A stretch of DNA of 64,000 bases. Source: Sisyra terminalis. Its lineage: Eukaryota > Arthropoda > Insecta > Neuroptera > Sisyridae. Shown here one piece after another: positions 35,126-44,672 of this stretch. The stretch is from assembly GCA_958496175.1 (NCBI GenBank), contig OY292278.1, positions 7,564,001 through 7,628,000 of the forward strand, written 5' to 3'. The notes beneath the pieces are model-generated. The model ran no database searches and was not told where the DNA came from. It worked only from the letters and a program-made list of their open reading frames with translations. The number at the start of each line of letters is the position of its first letter. The stretch's first letter is position 1. Position numbers and translations under genes: made by a program.

Positions 35126-36090
35126 CTACAAATAAACTATGAACTATTACTATAAATAATATTCAATTTGATGGTATTTAATTACTCGAATTTAATTTGA
35201 AGAAACAAATGCATTGCGAATTGTAACTAAAGTATGTTGAGCTTTTGAAGCTTTAAATCACTTTTGGTAAAAAGTACCATTTATTACATAATGTTCTAGA
35301 AAACTAGTTACTATCAGTGGCAAAATCATTGTGTAAAATAGCAAATTTTTAAATAAATTTTGGTAGAAAATGAATTTTGATGTTGAACTTTTTGATACTA
35401 TTATTGCCTTTATAAAGGAACATAAAAATCAGCAGAATATAATGCAAGAATTGTTTAAAAATGAGAACTTGAATCAGCTTAGATAATTATTTAGGAAATT
35501 ATCTTCAATTATTCTAATGGATTTTCCAGAATTGAGGTAAACTGATATTAAAATATTATTTACTGGCACTTATCAATTATCAAAAGCAGCATATTATCTT
35601 GCTTAAATATTAAATAACAACGAATTAACTCTTGAATTTTTAAGATATCGTGAAAATATTATAAAATTAAGGGTACGATCAAGGCATATTAGTAGAAAAT
35701 ATATAATTGCTTTACTAAATTCGAACATCTATTAATAAATTCGATGATAAGTTTGTGATTGGTTAAATGGTAATTGAACAATCGATTGTTGCACTTATGT
35801 AGCGACTATTATTGACTTCTTATCACATGGTCGTTATAAATAAAAAAAACTATAAAACCGCTGAAATATTGACCTCCATGATTGATGCGATTGATACAAT
35901 TACTAATGTTAAAGAAAACAGTGGCCATTATTAAATGCTCTATAAAATAATGCTTCTTAAATTTAATTTTGTTTTAATATTTTGTATAGATAATTGAATC
36001 AACTATATAACATAATTTTATGACCACATACTTTAAATTTTATTTTTTTAAGCTATGTTTCACCAGATTGACCACTTTGTAGCATCAACA
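35126..36090. other. AT-rich DNA, no gene recognised
   Basis: No gene recognised. The short frame near 35360-35470 (MNFDVELFDTIIAF..) has no domain I can name and contains stops soon after. Confidence 0.45.
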
Positions 36091-36097
36091 TATGAGC

Positions 36098-36339
36098 CGT
36101 TTACTTTGAAAGTGAGTTAACTCCATTTCAAGAACAATCCGTATAGTATTATCATTTTCAACCATAAGAACATAATATACTAAGGAGGAGGGAATAATTA
36201 GCGTTTTTGTTAACAACTAAAATGAAATCAGTAATTTCTGAAAACTTAGCAGTTAAATAATTAACATACTTTGTTCTAGTTACAAGAAGAAGTTACTTTA
36301 GTTACTTTAAATGGACTTACGCCACTTTCAAAATAAACG
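36098..36339. mobile_element. 242-bp MITE, CGTTTA(T/C)TTTGAAAGTG ends, copy 2
   Basis: Same orientation and content as 31434-31677, with small indels. The right edge touches the inverted L-family repeat. Confidence 0.8.
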
Positions 36340-36344
36340 AGTCA

Positions 36345-36700
36345 TATGATAGTTAACTAATTAACATATGAAATATATTTTTTTGGTAGATGTCATTTTG
36401 AGGGTTGATATCAAAACCACCCCCAAAAAATATACTTCTCGTTTTTAACAGTTTCTTATATTGCAAAAATTCTCAAAAAAAATATATTTAAATTAGTTTA
36501 TTAATAAGCATATATAGTTTCAATTTCATGAAGATATCTTCAATAGATACTGAGAAAAAAAATGTTTACGTTAAGGGTTGTCATCCCCTTTATTATCTTA
36601 CTATAGGGGTCAGGAAAAACAATAAAAACAAGGTAAATTTTTTGTATTAGATGCAAGTGCAGTTTTCAAATGCTTAATCGGCATCGTCCTTTAGACCGAT
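36345..36700. repeat. L-family repeat, copy 2, inverted
   Basis: Inverse of 33655-33975 (ATTTTTTTGGTAGATGTCATTTTGAGGG, then CCACCCCCAAAAAATATAC, then GTTAAGGGTTGTCATC), extending further into GCTTAATCGGC. An A-family copy lies between the two L copies, so the pair brackets about 2.4 kb as an inverted repeat. Confidence 0.65.
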
Positions 36701-36846
36701 ATTTTTTATAGTTGTTGTTCAAGTGCTTAATTTATAAATCAGGGTTTCTTAAACTTTTTGTTTCATAGTTTATACCGAACTACAAAATAGTTTATTCTTG
36801 CTACAAATCTGCGACTGTATTTGGGGTAGAGACCTACTATTTAACA

Positions 36847-37499
36847 AACTTTTAAATTGGAATTTTGTAACTAACGTACAAATAAATATATAGAAATGAA
36901 AAATATAGATTTTTGAAGGGAATTTAATGCTCTACAAAAAAGGTCTCTTAACGTTTTTACATAAAATCACTCTCAAAATTGGTTCAGCAACGAAAAAAAC
37001 AATGATTTAATTTTTCGTTCAACTTTAATTGTGAATAACTTTTGAAAAAAATGATTTTATGTAAAAACGTTAAGAGACCTTTTTCGTAGAGCATTAAATT
37101 CCCTTCAAGAATCTATATTGTTCATTTCTCCATATTTATTTGTTCGTTGGTTACAAAATTCCGAAATAATATGATAAATCTAAAAATTATATCAATGTCT
37201 GAAGCTTGATTATTCGGAAACGGCGTGTCTGGCAAAAATTTTCAAAGAATCGTTTTTTGTAGGGAATTTAATTTTTTATAAATATATGTGCAGATGATTT
37301 TTTTTACCTTGATAGTTTGACAGCATTGACGCAAAATTGAAAGTAGAAATAAAAAATCGAAATTAAAGATGATAGACCTCTTAATATTAATATTAAGGGC
37401 TCAAAACTTCCCGATATTTTTTTTTTTGTCACTTTGAACAATATTTTCGATATACTTTTCAAAAAAAAAAAACAGTTGATTTTTTTGGTCACGTCTATT
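36847..37499. mobile_element. B-family foldback, partial
   Basis: The centre and right arm are present (TTTGGAATTTTGTAACTAACG..ACAAATAAATATAT, the mirror at 37020-37150, then GCTTGATTATTCGGAAACGGCG). It ends TTGATTTTTTTGGTCACGTCTA, a mutated B terminus. Most of the left arm is missing. Confidence 0.75.
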
Positions 37500-37605
37500 A
37501 TATATATTAACAGTTGGGAATGTAATTCCCCTGTCTAAAAGTCATTTATAATACCCTAGATCGCTTTTCTGGTTATTTTTAGTGCTATCCTTTCTTGAAG
37601 CTTAA

Positions 37606-38319
37606 GGGGTTAGGGGTAGTCAGCGACACGAAAAAATGAGAATTTTCAGTATTTTTTTTTTTGCTATTAAATCATGTTATTTTACTAAAGTAATAATATG
37701 GCATTATTATACAATGTTTTGACTTAAAGTCACGAAAATTTGAAAAAAAAAAATTATAATTTCCAAAGTTATAGCAGTCTGTGTTGACCCAGTTTCAAAA
37801 AATGGTCCTTGCGGTGACAATGATAAGTCCTTGCAGATTCATCTAAAATCAATCGGATGAAAAAAAATAGTTTTATAAATAGATAATCCTGGGCCTGATC
37901 GAAGCTTTTTTTTTTCAAAAATTAACAAAATGGCGGCCTCAGGAATTTTTTTTCTAGATTTTCGGGAAAAAATCAACAGTTAATTGGTCTTAAAAAATCG
38001 AAATTTTTGAAAAAAAAAAAAATCCTTCGATCAGGCCTGAGTTTATTATGTATTCTAAAAGCTGTATGAATTTCATTAAAATCTACTGAGCGGTTAACGC
38101 ATTCAAAGTTTCACACTAGATTTACATACAGAAATACTAATTATTTAATCACTTACACGGAGTCATCTATTCCTGGGCCATATAATAGTTCTTCAGCCAT
38201 TATTACAGTTATTATCGGATCAACTTGAAATTTTCAGAGAATATTTTTAAGATATTACACTTAACGAAAATGCAAAAAAAAAAAATGATTTTTTGAAAAT
38301 CCTGACTACCCCTAACCCC
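37606..38319. mobile_element. TTAA-flanked element with perfect 18-bp inverted ends
   Basis: TTAA at 37602-37605 and 38320-38323 flanks GGGGTTAGGGGTAGTCAG on the left and its exact inverse on the right. TTAA duplication with GGG-starting ends suggests a Kolobok- or piggyBac-mobilised MITE. The interior is non-coding; a diverged relative lies at 4975-5510. Confidence 0.85.
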
Positions 38320-38329
38320 TTAATCTCTG

Positions 38330-39041
38330 CCATTTTATTTTGGTGGTCATTATAAACGGATTTCACTGTAATTAATTGATTGATGACATTTTCGCATATG
38401 GATCGCACATGGACTTACGCGTGGCACAATGATCTCAACTACATCCCAGCTATATGATCTTTGCTCGCATTACATAAAGACTAATTTGCAAGTCGAAAAG
38501 ATTTTTTCCATCGGCACGTGGCATCGTTAAATTCGTACATGCGAGCTTTTCCAGTTAAATCTTACACTGTTTTTTTGGATCATGAAATCTGCGAATTATA
38601 ATAACTCCGAAAAAGAGTGATTTGATTTGTTTTATTAGCGGCCGGTTTGGTGGACGAATTTTTGATAAAAGTTGCTTAAAAACGGCGATATGATATCTCG
38701 AGGCAGCAAATGATCCATGAAGCGTAGTTCCTTTGAGCAAAAAACGCACGTCCACACAAATACTTCCGGTTGTGTGGGAGCCAATCCGATTCGAGGGCAG
38801 AAATTTGAGTCCCAATGTTTTGGGATTTGTAACTTTTATGATTTGAGATTTTTGTCGAAATTATTGTTATTCTTATTGTATCGATGGTAGGTAATTTAAA
38901 TTTGGATGTAGTAAGTTTGGAAATAGCTGGTCGTTTATGATAAAAATTGAGCATATATTTTTGTTAAAAATATGATAAAATATTTGTTATGTGGGTGTTG
39001 TACAAGCGAGTTATCATTGTAAAATTTCCGTTTTGTTGCAG
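38330..39041 (+). other. Unique DNA upstream of the FNDC3-like exon, ending in a splice acceptor
   Basis: Repeat-free and of mixed composition (for example GATCGCACATGGACTTACGCGTGGC at 38401-38425 and TCGGCACGTGGCATCG at 38512-38527). It ends TTCCGTTTTGTTGCAG (39026-39041), a good acceptor, so at least the last part is intron. The rest may hold an alternative promoter or enhancer. Confidence 0.45.
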
Positions 39042-39771
39042 GTTTTATATTTACGCGAGTGAAATTAATGTGTTTTCCAAACGGTGAATTTCCGCGATTT
39101 CGCGTCGTTGCATTCGATTAGTGATAAGGTTAATGTTTTTGAACGATTGACCAATGTTAAAGACGTTATTGGTGTTACGATGGTGAAAGTGCATGATGAA
39201 ACCGTTAGCGGGAATTTGGTAGCGACGACGAGTGCGTCGATAGTGGCAACGACGTCGGCGACGGGGGTGATATCGACGGCGGCGACGATGTCGAGTGCAG
39301 TGGCGGCGGCGGCGGCGGCCGCCGCCAATGGAAAGGGCGACGCGATGCAATTGCCGCCGCACGGCAACGAGACGTCGGGAGCGTCGTCGTCGCGTGCGAC
39401 GCTGGGTGCCCAACAGCAACAAGCAACTGGTGGTCGGGCGCATAAGTTCCGCTCGCCGGTGCACTCGATGCCGCCGTACTCGACGCTGTCGATGCCCGGT
39501 TTTCCGCATTTTCACTATCACTGGTCGTATCCGGATCCGACCGTCGTTGTGCCGCAAGGTAGCGAGCCGGCCACGTTCCACTTCGGACCCGGTTTCGAGC
39601 ACCATCTCCCACGACCATTCACCCCCGCCTCGGTGGTCAACGGCACCGCGTCCGGGCAACCCTCGACCGCGTCCTCGTCATCCGCACCACCCGAACACGT
39701 CGTCCACTTTCACGTCAATCCCGGCGTCACTGTCAGCTTCAAAATCGGCGACAGCATGGAACTGATTCAAG
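39042..39771 (+). CDS. mtgo: First coding exon of an FNDC3 / miles-to-go-like protein
   Basis: FNDC3 proteins carry an N-terminal proline-rich region, fibronectin type III repeats and a C-terminal membrane anchor. The chosen ATG is 39180 (A at -3, G at +4); no in-frame ATG lies between it and the upstream stop at 39066. The exon gives 197 residues plus one base. Residues about 13-50 are Ala/Thr/Ser-rich with an eight-alanine run (42-49). A His/Pro-rich middle follows. The end reads EHVVHFHVNPGVTVSFKIGD, then SMELIQG. In FNDC3 proteins the corresponding N-terminal motif is a V.VNPGE.F.I....G..QCIQG-type stretch, followed by the PA.V.M segment, which should be the next exon. The exon ends at a GTTAGT donor (39772). 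It is bounded upstream by a CAG acceptor at 39041. It is GC-rich in an AT-rich window. No fibronectin domain lies in the window, so the assignment rests on one short motif and position. Confidence 0.75.
39068..39186 (+). promoter_or_regulatory. Three short uORFs in the FNDC3-like 5' UTR
   Basis: Before the main ATG (39180) there are three ATG-initiated frames: 39068-39121 (17 codons plus stop), 39133-39150 (5 codons plus stop) and 39154-39186 (10 codons plus stop). The third overlaps the main start by seven bases in another frame. Translation of the main protein would need leaky scanning or reinitiation, which suggests translational control. The first ATG also begins close to the splice junction. 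Confidence 0.6.
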
Positions 39772-40093
39772 GTTAGTGGATCATATTCATCCTACCCATA
39801 CAAAGTTTGAAAACCGGCCCTCGGATGGCCCATCGCCGGGCGAAGGATGATAATTAACGGCCAATCATTGGCGTCTTCTAATGGCCCATGGACGGCTGAA
39901 TATACAAATGATAACCCCGGCCCATTAATGGCAGTTGATCATCGGCCGATTAATGAGCCCAGTAATGGGCCACGTATTATTCAAATCATCGGCCGATTGA
40001 TGGTAGTTGATCATCGGCCGGTTATTGGGCTTAGCAATGGGCCACGTACTATTTAAATTATTACTATTTAAAATAAAAAGCAAACAATCAAAT

Positions 40094-40380
40094 CTGTCCT
40101 CTTTATAATATTAGATAGATAAATGATATCTCGTGGACACCCGAAACTTTCCTTTCCCTATATGCTGATGATACAGTAATTTTTGCATCCTCCTGAAGAG
40201 CTGATACAGTGGCCAACAGAATAGTCCCTTAAAAAGAATAATGATTTTTTTTTAAAAAATGGAAAATAAAGACCAATGATAACAAAACTAAAGTTATCCT
40301 ATTCACTAGAAGAAGACTTAACAAGCATTAGAAGGGATTAATAAATGGGAAAAATATAGAATGGGCAAAAACAGTTAGAT
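40094..40380 (+). pseudogene. LINE reverse transcriptase fragment
   Basis: Frames read NDISWTPETFLSLYADDTVIFASS, then RADTVANRIV, then KTNDNKTKVILFTRRR, then INGKNIEWAKTVRL. This is the catalytic YADD region and following part of the same LINE family as at 46931-52210 (which has LSPYTDDIALFGSSWRADTVAN). Stops and a frameshift are present. Here the catalytic box is intact, so this copy complements the mutated YTDD of the other. Confidence 0.85.
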
Positions 40381-40383
40381 TAG

Positions 40384-40680
40384 TTAGTTAGATTTAGTTT
40401 CTAGTAAAGCTTGTGCTGTTTTGGGCAATGTTGGATGTCCTTCATCTCTCAATATTAATAATAACTCCGAAATAACATTTAATTGAAGACTGTTTATATT
40501 TTTCACAGCCCAGTTTCGTAATTTTTCTTGGAAATCAATATTAGAATCCGTATCAATTTCTACACCGTTGAGATTTTCACAGTCACTATTTTTATCACTA
40601 TTTATAGGACTCTCATAAATATTATCGTCGATTTGAGAGGTTATACCAGTGTCACCGGCATCATTGTAAACATTTGTCAC
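40384..40680 (-). pseudogene. Transposon-encoded protein fragment of an insect TE-associated family
   Basis: 98 residues on the minus strand: an acidic Asp/Asn/Ser-rich part, then FQEKLRNWAVKNINS..LNVISELLLILRDEGHPTLPKTAQALL. This KL..WA......LL.IL...GHP.LP..A..LL pattern resembles the N-terminal part of many uncharacterised insect proteins encoded by transposons. It lies within the GGCC-rich element. No DNA-binding or catalytic motif is left. Function is unknown. Confidence 0.5.
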
Positions 40681-41165
40681 ATCCTCCTTTTCTACATTTT
40701 CAATTTCAGAGTTTTTACTTTGTTGTTGGCAACTATTTTTTTAAATTAAAAACTATTTAAATTAAATGCTGTATTTAATTAATCTTGATAATAATATTGT
40801 CAGCAACCTACAATGATAAAGGTAACAAACGACTGAAAAACAGCTGATTTACATTATACTGCGCCTGCGCAACGAATTATGGATTGCAATATCGGCTGGA
40901 GCACGGCCGTTGATCAGCCGATAATCAGTCAAAAGAAATTCTTTCTGCATTAAATATTTTTAATGGGCAATTTAACTGAAAGAATAGTAGTGAAATTTTT
41001 TTACGTTCGAAAAATACAAAATAATAATTAAAAAAAATATAAATAAAAAAAAAAAACTTTTAAAAAAATATTTTATTGATTATAAATGCCAGTAATCAAC
41101 CAGAATTGGCCCATTACTAATAGCCAATACTTGGCCGATCGCTGGCAGATGGACATCGGCCGATT

Positions 41166-41439
41166 TACGGCATTTTTTCTATCGACGGCGACTTCGTATG
41201 GGTAATTTCAAACCACTGAATTGTATCATCTCCTTGGACCCCCACTTTCGTGGCTGTCATATTGACAGACAAATTAACCTTGGAAATTTTGTTCCCATTT
41301 CTACACCACCTTAGACATAAGAGAATATAAACAAATCGACAAACTAAGGGAAAAACCGGAATCATGGTTCACTTCCAAAATACAAAATACAAATTTTCAT
41401 GCAATTACTAAAACAAATGAATGGTAAACTGGCGGCATA
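41166..41439. other. Unassigned segment
   Basis: Less AT-rich than its surroundings. A minus-strand frame (41165-41365) reads ..VNLSVNMTATKVGVQGDDTIQWFEI.., which looks like real protein sequence but which I cannot assign. Confidence 0.35.
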
Positions 41440-42916
41440 TACAGAGGTGTTACAATTATTAGACTCAAAAGAAGATTTTTTACATTCTTCCAGCAATGTA
41501 TCGGCCAGACTGTAAAACATTCAACATCCGTTATGGTATGGAGCTGCATGTCAGCAAAGGGTACCCCGGTAGGATATATATTGTGGAAGGTACTTAGGGG
41601 CAAAAACAATATATACAAGTCTTGGAAGAAAATTTTATCTTTATGCAGGATGGAGCTCCTTGCTATAAAGCTAAAAAAGTTATGGATTTCCTCAAATATT
41701 CTAACATTAATGTGTCTTCTTAGCCAGGAAATAGTCCTGATGGTAATCCCATAGAAAATGTTTGGGCTACAGTTAAGAAAAAAATAAACTTTTACTACAC
41801 GGGTGGTTCTAATTACCGAACTTATTAAGATTTGGCATCATAATCTTATATATAAATTGACTATCTTGCCGTGCGTCCGTGCAGAATAGGCTATACGCAT
41901 GCGCTCTGTTATCCCCACTTACGCATTCAAAACGTTGAAAAGGATACTCACTCACTAATGTATTTATTTGTGAATACGTATTTCGGATTTTCAGGTTTAC
42001 AATATGTGAAAGCCAAAAAACATAATGCTCACTTATAAACTTAACCTTTTCAGATATATCTACTTATCAAAGTTTAAATTTTTAAGCAGACTCTAAGTTT
42101 AACATTGATAAGTATTTTATTTATTTCCGAATCACAATAAATTAATGGAATATAATATATATGTCTTTGAGATTCGAGAAAAAAATTACTTTATTACTTT
42201 ATTATTTATATAATAAAGTAATTTTTTAATCGAATCTCAAAGACATATATATTATATTCCATTAATTTTTTGTGATTCGGAAATAAATAAAATACTTATC
42301 AATGTTAAACTTAGAGTCTGCTTAAAAATTTAAACTTTGATAAGTAGATATATCTGAAAAGGTTAAGTTTATAAGTGACCATTATGTTTTTTGGCTTTCA
42401 CATATTGTAAACCTAAAAATCCGAAATACGTATTCACAAATAAATACATTAGTGAGTGAGTATCCTTTCCAACGTTTTGAATACGTAATATATGCGTAAT
42501 ATATTTGAATGCGTATATATATTATTATCCATTAAACCCTAAGTTTTTGTTTCCAATAATAAATCAACTTTGTATTATGTTAAGCAGTAATAACGTTTCG
42601 CTTTTAACGGACTTTGATTATTAAATTTAAAATTTCGATTGTTGATTAACTCCACATTATCTCAAATTAAACATTTTATTGAGATAAAACCATTAGTTGC
42701 GAATGCAACGGGCAACTGCTAGTAAAATATAAATGAAAAAAATAGTATAGAGCATGCCAAGATGAGAAAAATAAATTATAAAAAATAAAGGATACCACAT
42801 AAAATATTAGATGAGGAGAATTTTTGTACTTTTTAAATTTATGACATTTCAAAACAAAAATGTGTTTTTTTTCTCTCTTGAGTTGCCTTGAGTCTAATTA
42901 TTTTCACTCCTCTGTA
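41440..42916 (+). pseudogene. Tc1-like element with decayed transposase, interrupted by a Helitron
   Basis: Ends TACAGAGGTGTTACAATTATTAGACTCAA and, inverted, TACAGAGGAGTGAAAATAATTAGACTCAA are Tc1-type terminal repeats flanked by TA on both sides. Plus-strand frames give SVMVWSCMSAKGTPVGYI, then FMQDGAPCYKAKKVMDFLK, then PGNSPDGNPIENVWATVKKKI, then ELIKIWHH and, after the Helitron, SMPR and NKGYHIKY. This is the C-terminal half of a DDE Tc1 transposase: the middle D (QDGAP) and third E (NPIEN) regions are there, but the N-terminal DNA-binding half is gone and frameshifts and stops are present. About 600 bp remain once the Helitron is removed. Confidence 0.9.
41844..42722 (+). mobile_element. 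Non-autonomous Helitron, I family, with internal palindrome
   Basis: It starts TCTTATATATAAATTGACTATC and ends with the 3' hairpin GTTGC-GAAT-GCAAC followed by GGGCAACTGCTAG, inserted between A (41843) and T (42723). It lies inside the Tc1 remnant, whose reading frame resumes after it. The interior from about 41919 to 42488 is a near-perfect palindrome of two roughly 280-bp arms around 42203. The sister copy at 47402-48538 has only one arm. Confidence 0.9.
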
Positions 42917-42954
42917 TATTCCATTTTCCTAGGTCTTTTCCTCTTTCTTTAAAC

Positions 42955-43142
42955 CAGTGTTTCCCAAAATATGGTATAAGCTCCTCGAGGACTACATGCA
43001 GAGTTTGTTAGGAATTGGCATACGGTGCTACTATGCTTGGTACAACAAAAAATATTGTTTTGTTTGTCAAATTTCGGTCAATAATCGGTGCAACAAAAAT
43101 TATAGAAGGCACACTTAGATCCTAAAAGTTTGGGAAGCACTG
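42955..43142. mobile_element. 188-bp hAT-type MITE with perfect 8-bp TSD
   Basis: Ends CAGTGTTTCCCAAAATATGG and, inverted, CAGTGCTTCCCAAACTTTTA. Flanked by CTTTAAAC on both sides (42947-42954 and 43143-43150). The ends match the MITE at 11469-11840. Confidence 0.9.
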
Positions 43143-43690
43143 CTTTAAACAATATTGGACAAATCCCACAAAAAAAATCTTAATGTTTGAGATTTGATTC
43201 TAAATTTAGTGAAAAAGCAAGGAAGATTTTTCATTTCTACAAAAAATTGGAAAATGTAAAACAGGGATCTTCAACCAGTGGTCTATAGCCATTCGTAGAT
43301 AGCTAGTAGATCTGAGGTTTGTAATTTTTTTGAACTTATTAGCGCAATTCTATAGTGTCAATCAAATTTAAGGAAGTTATACTTCTTTAGGCACACCAGA
43401 ACGATTGATGCTTTTTCCCCGGAAAGAAACTAAACTTTTGGAAAGAAGCATAGCTTCTAATATCAGTCCATAAGTATATACATACTTGTTTGGCATTTTT
43501 CATAATAAAAGATGAGCACCAAATTCAATATTTTTATTATGGCGATTCAACGACGAGTGTTACGGTACCTAGGATTAAAGATCAGTTTAAATTATTCACT
43601 TAGGGCTGAAATTTTATCCAGAGGATAGAGAAAATATATGTATTTGTTTTTTAAATAGTTACTCCTATATCTTAAGAATATGGTCTATCT
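43143..43690. other. AT-rich DNA with a hAT left-end fragment
   Basis: CAGGGATCTTCAACCAGTGG at 43262-43281 looks like the left terminus of another hAT MITE; no matching right end was found. Nothing else recognised. Confidence 0.45.
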
Positions 43691-43693
43691 ATA

Positions 43694-44265
43694 GGGGAAC
43701 CTGGGGCGGAACGGGGTACCTAAGTTTTAATTACAATTTACGAGAGATTTAAAGAAACAATCTCATTGTTTTGTAATTTATATATTTATTTAATTCATTC
43801 TTTACAAATAAAAAAAGGTTTTATTGATTTAAATTAATAATTTATATTTAAAAGTTAGGTTTAAAAAAAAATAAATGGAAATTTCCCATTCTGCCCCATC
43901 CCCTGTGGCACAATGGGAAATGAGCCTGGGGCGCAATAGGATACTTGTTATTGGCTTAGTTCACAGATGAAGACACTGCATCATCGTGTTTAGCCCAGCA
44001 CATGCCAAATGTGCCCATTTTTGACAAATACTGCAGGACCACCAGGTTTCATTAGATTTGGAGTTTAAATCCTGCCACTATAAGCAGATTACCTCTGTAT
44101 CTTTGACCTTTCTTATATATGGACTGTCGGCTAGTTTTCCTTATATATGTACCCTCTATCTGATGATAAAATAAAAATGTCTATCTGAACGGGAAATACT
44201 ATCTGAATTCTATGTCCCATTCCGCCCCACCCATTGTGCCCCAAAGCACCTTTCCCACAAGCACG
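43694..44265. repeat. Element with repeated GGGGC-AATGGG words
   Basis: GGGGAACCTGGGGCGGAACGGG on the left is mirrored by CCCATTCCGCCCCACCCATTG..GCCCC on the right. Inside, CCATTCTGCCCCATCCCC and GAGCCTGGGGCGCAATAGG repeat the same words. A further piece lies at 45728-45748 (CCATTTCCCATTCCGCCCTG). It is probably a MITE with subterminal repeats; family unknown. Confidence 0.5.
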
Positions 44266-44672
44266 ACTATTATGACCGGATATATTGGTTATATTTGAAT
44301 TATCACTAGGCTTTTAGTTAGTCAACAGTATATTTTAACAAACATGTCATGTTAATATATAGGATATATTGCGGTCCAATTTATGTAGTATAATCTGATG
44401 TAGTAATATATAAAAATTATACCATAAACATAAATTTAAACAGAAGTTCAAACAAAAATATTCGTGACGTATTGCCCAAATACGTATTTCGATTGCCAAG
44501 CAATCTTCATCACAAGGTCATCAAGTAGTTTGGATCACTCCGTAATTGTTTTGTGATGACCACTGATGAAGACTGCTTGGCAATCGAAATACGTATCTGG
44601 GTAATACGTCACGAATATTTTTGTTTGAACTTCTGTTCAAATTTATGTTTATGGTATGATTTTTATATATTA

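Larger units (their letters stand above)
39814..41165. mobile_element. GGCC-rich transposon with subterminal repeats
   Basis: Both ends are dense in GGCC(G/C)AT words. Left: GGATGGCCCATCGCCGGGCG, GGCCAATCATTGGCG. Right, inverted: GGCCAAGTATTGGC, TAATGGGCCAATTC. Two tandem 72-bp units lie at 39919-40062 (GTTGATCATCGGCCG in both). The interior holds a minus-strand coding remnant (40384-40680) and a LINE fragment (40094-40380). It starts about 45 bp inside the intron that follows the FNDC3-like exon. The superfamily is not clear to me; exact ends are uncertain. Confidence 0.65.

Noticed and set aside
39084..39179. An earlier start for the FNDC3-like protein at 39084
   Set aside because: The codon there is GTG, and no ATG lies in frame between the stop at 39066 and 39180. 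A eukaryotic start at 39180 with a good context is preferred.
39051..39659. A 202-codon minus-strand frame, Arg-rich
   Set aside because: It is the antisense of the GC-rich FNDC3-like exon. Arg/His runs are what GCG and TCG repeats give in reverse; the plus strand has a family motif and splice sites.
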